The position numbers and the translations under genes are program-made. Under the pieces are notes generated by a model. It ran no database searches and was not told the DNA's origin. It saw only the letters and a program-made list of their open reading frames with translations. Below are positions 5,731-6,068 of a stretch of 6,068 nt of DNA, one piece after another (the first letter of the stretch is position 1; each line of letters starts with the position of its first letter). Origin of the DNA: Nitrosomonas sp. (GTDB lineage Bacteria; Pseudomonadota; Gammaproteobacteria; Burkholderiales; Nitrosomonadaceae); NCBI GenBank assembly GCA_005779435.1, contig SXJH01000108.1, positions 1 to 6,068 of the forward strand, given 5' to 3'.

Positions 5731-6068
5731 TGCTCGATCCTGTCATTGCAGCGGTTAGGGAAGTCGCGCATGAAGTGATCATGCCGCGCTATCTGCGCGT
5801 CGACCGGCAGTACAAATCGGACGGCAGTTTTTTTACCGAGGCCGATGTTGCGGCACAAAACGCTTTGCTGGAAAAATTGCAAGCTATTCGCCCTGCGCCT
5901 GCGATGGGCGAGGAAATGTCCGAGCAGGAACAGGCGGAGCAATGGGAAAAAGGGAAAACCGGGTTGTGGAGCGTCGATCCCATTGACGGGACCTCCAATT
6001 TTTTTAACGGATTGCCTTATTTTGCCATTTCAGTGGCGTTTATGGAGCAAGGCCGGGGCGTGTTGGGG
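5730..6068 (+). CDS. Inositol monophosphatase-family protein (3' end outside window)
   Basis: The 113 residues visible belong to the Mg-dependent, Li-sensitive phosphatase superfamily (IMPase, SuhB, CysQ, HisN). Motifs in order: K29-S-D-G-S then T36-E-A-D39; G60-E61-E62 with the metal-binding Glu; and W80-S-V-D83-P-I-D86-G-T-S-N-F91, the family's metal- and phosphate-binding signature. The fold hydrolyses phosphate monoesters such as inositol phosphate, PAP or histidinol phosphate; the part seen does not decide which. I chose the GTG at 5730: GGAG (5721-5724) lies 5 bases before it and it overlaps the previous stop by one base (TAGTG). An in-frame ATG at 5712 would overlap the upstream gene by 19 bases and add six residues that do not look like family sequence. 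The gene is cut by the window edge in mid-domain. Confidence 0.92.
   Translation, partial: MLDPVIAAVREVAHEVIMPRYLRVDRQYKSDGSFFTEADVAAQNALLEKLQAIRPAPAMGEEMSEQEQAEQWEKGKTGLWSVDPIDGTSNFFNGLPYFAISVAFMEQGRGVLG

Noticed and set aside
1..6068. CRISPR array, tRNA or rRNA gene, attachment site
   Set aside because: No spaced direct repeats, no tRNA-like cloverleaf or rRNA core sequences were seen; the only direct repeat is the contiguous heptamer array.

Overview
The window looks like part of a betaproteobacterial chromosome, possibly a Nitrosomonas-like ammonia oxidiser. That placement is an inference from the flavour of the ArgA, RsmE and thioredoxin-like proteins and from the mix of IS and toxin-antitoxin debris; nothing in the sequence proves it. 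Five complete protein genes and one gene cut by the window edge are well supported, together with an IS630-type transposase end and several gene relics.

Layout. Positions 1-208 hold the 3' end of an IS630-family transposase (+). It is followed at once by a roughly 140-bp imperfect palindrome bounded by TA dinucleotides (MITE-like, 208-349). An intergenic stretch with a Fur-box-like site and a sigma70-like promoter leads into a bacterioferritin gene (569-1036, +), which ends in a rho-independent terminator. From 1080 to about 1467 lies a scrapyard: four tandem CCAAAGT heptamers, a minus-strand fragment of an XRE-type helix-turn-helix antitoxin, and a plus-strand brnT toxin start that is broken after about 30 residues but keeps a perfect inverted repeat just upstream. 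A lipoprotein gene of unknown function (1526-2638, -) follows, visibly richer in A+T than the core genes further right. Next is a roughly 300-bp spacer without a clear gene.

The right half is ordinary core genome. rsmE (16S rRNA U1498 methyltransferase) and argA (N-acetylglutamate synthase) form a minus-strand pair with a 2-base gap. Diverging from them is a plus-strand pair: a CxxC thioredoxin-fold protein, and an inositol-monophosphatase-family protein whose GTG start overlaps the preceding stop codon by one base and which runs off the window.

How it fits together. ArgA starts arginine biosynthesis, RsmE modifies the 30S subunit, and bacterioferritin stores iron; these are independent housekeeping jobs. 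The region from about 1080 to 2900 reads as an accessory patch with at least two decayed toxin-antitoxin relics and one intact orphan lipoprotein. I did not find a convincing new multi-gene system. The points most worth checking are the bacterioferritin lacking the haem-ligand Met52, the toxin-antitoxin relics and the heptamer junction, the TA-flanked palindrome, and the unassigned lipoprotein.
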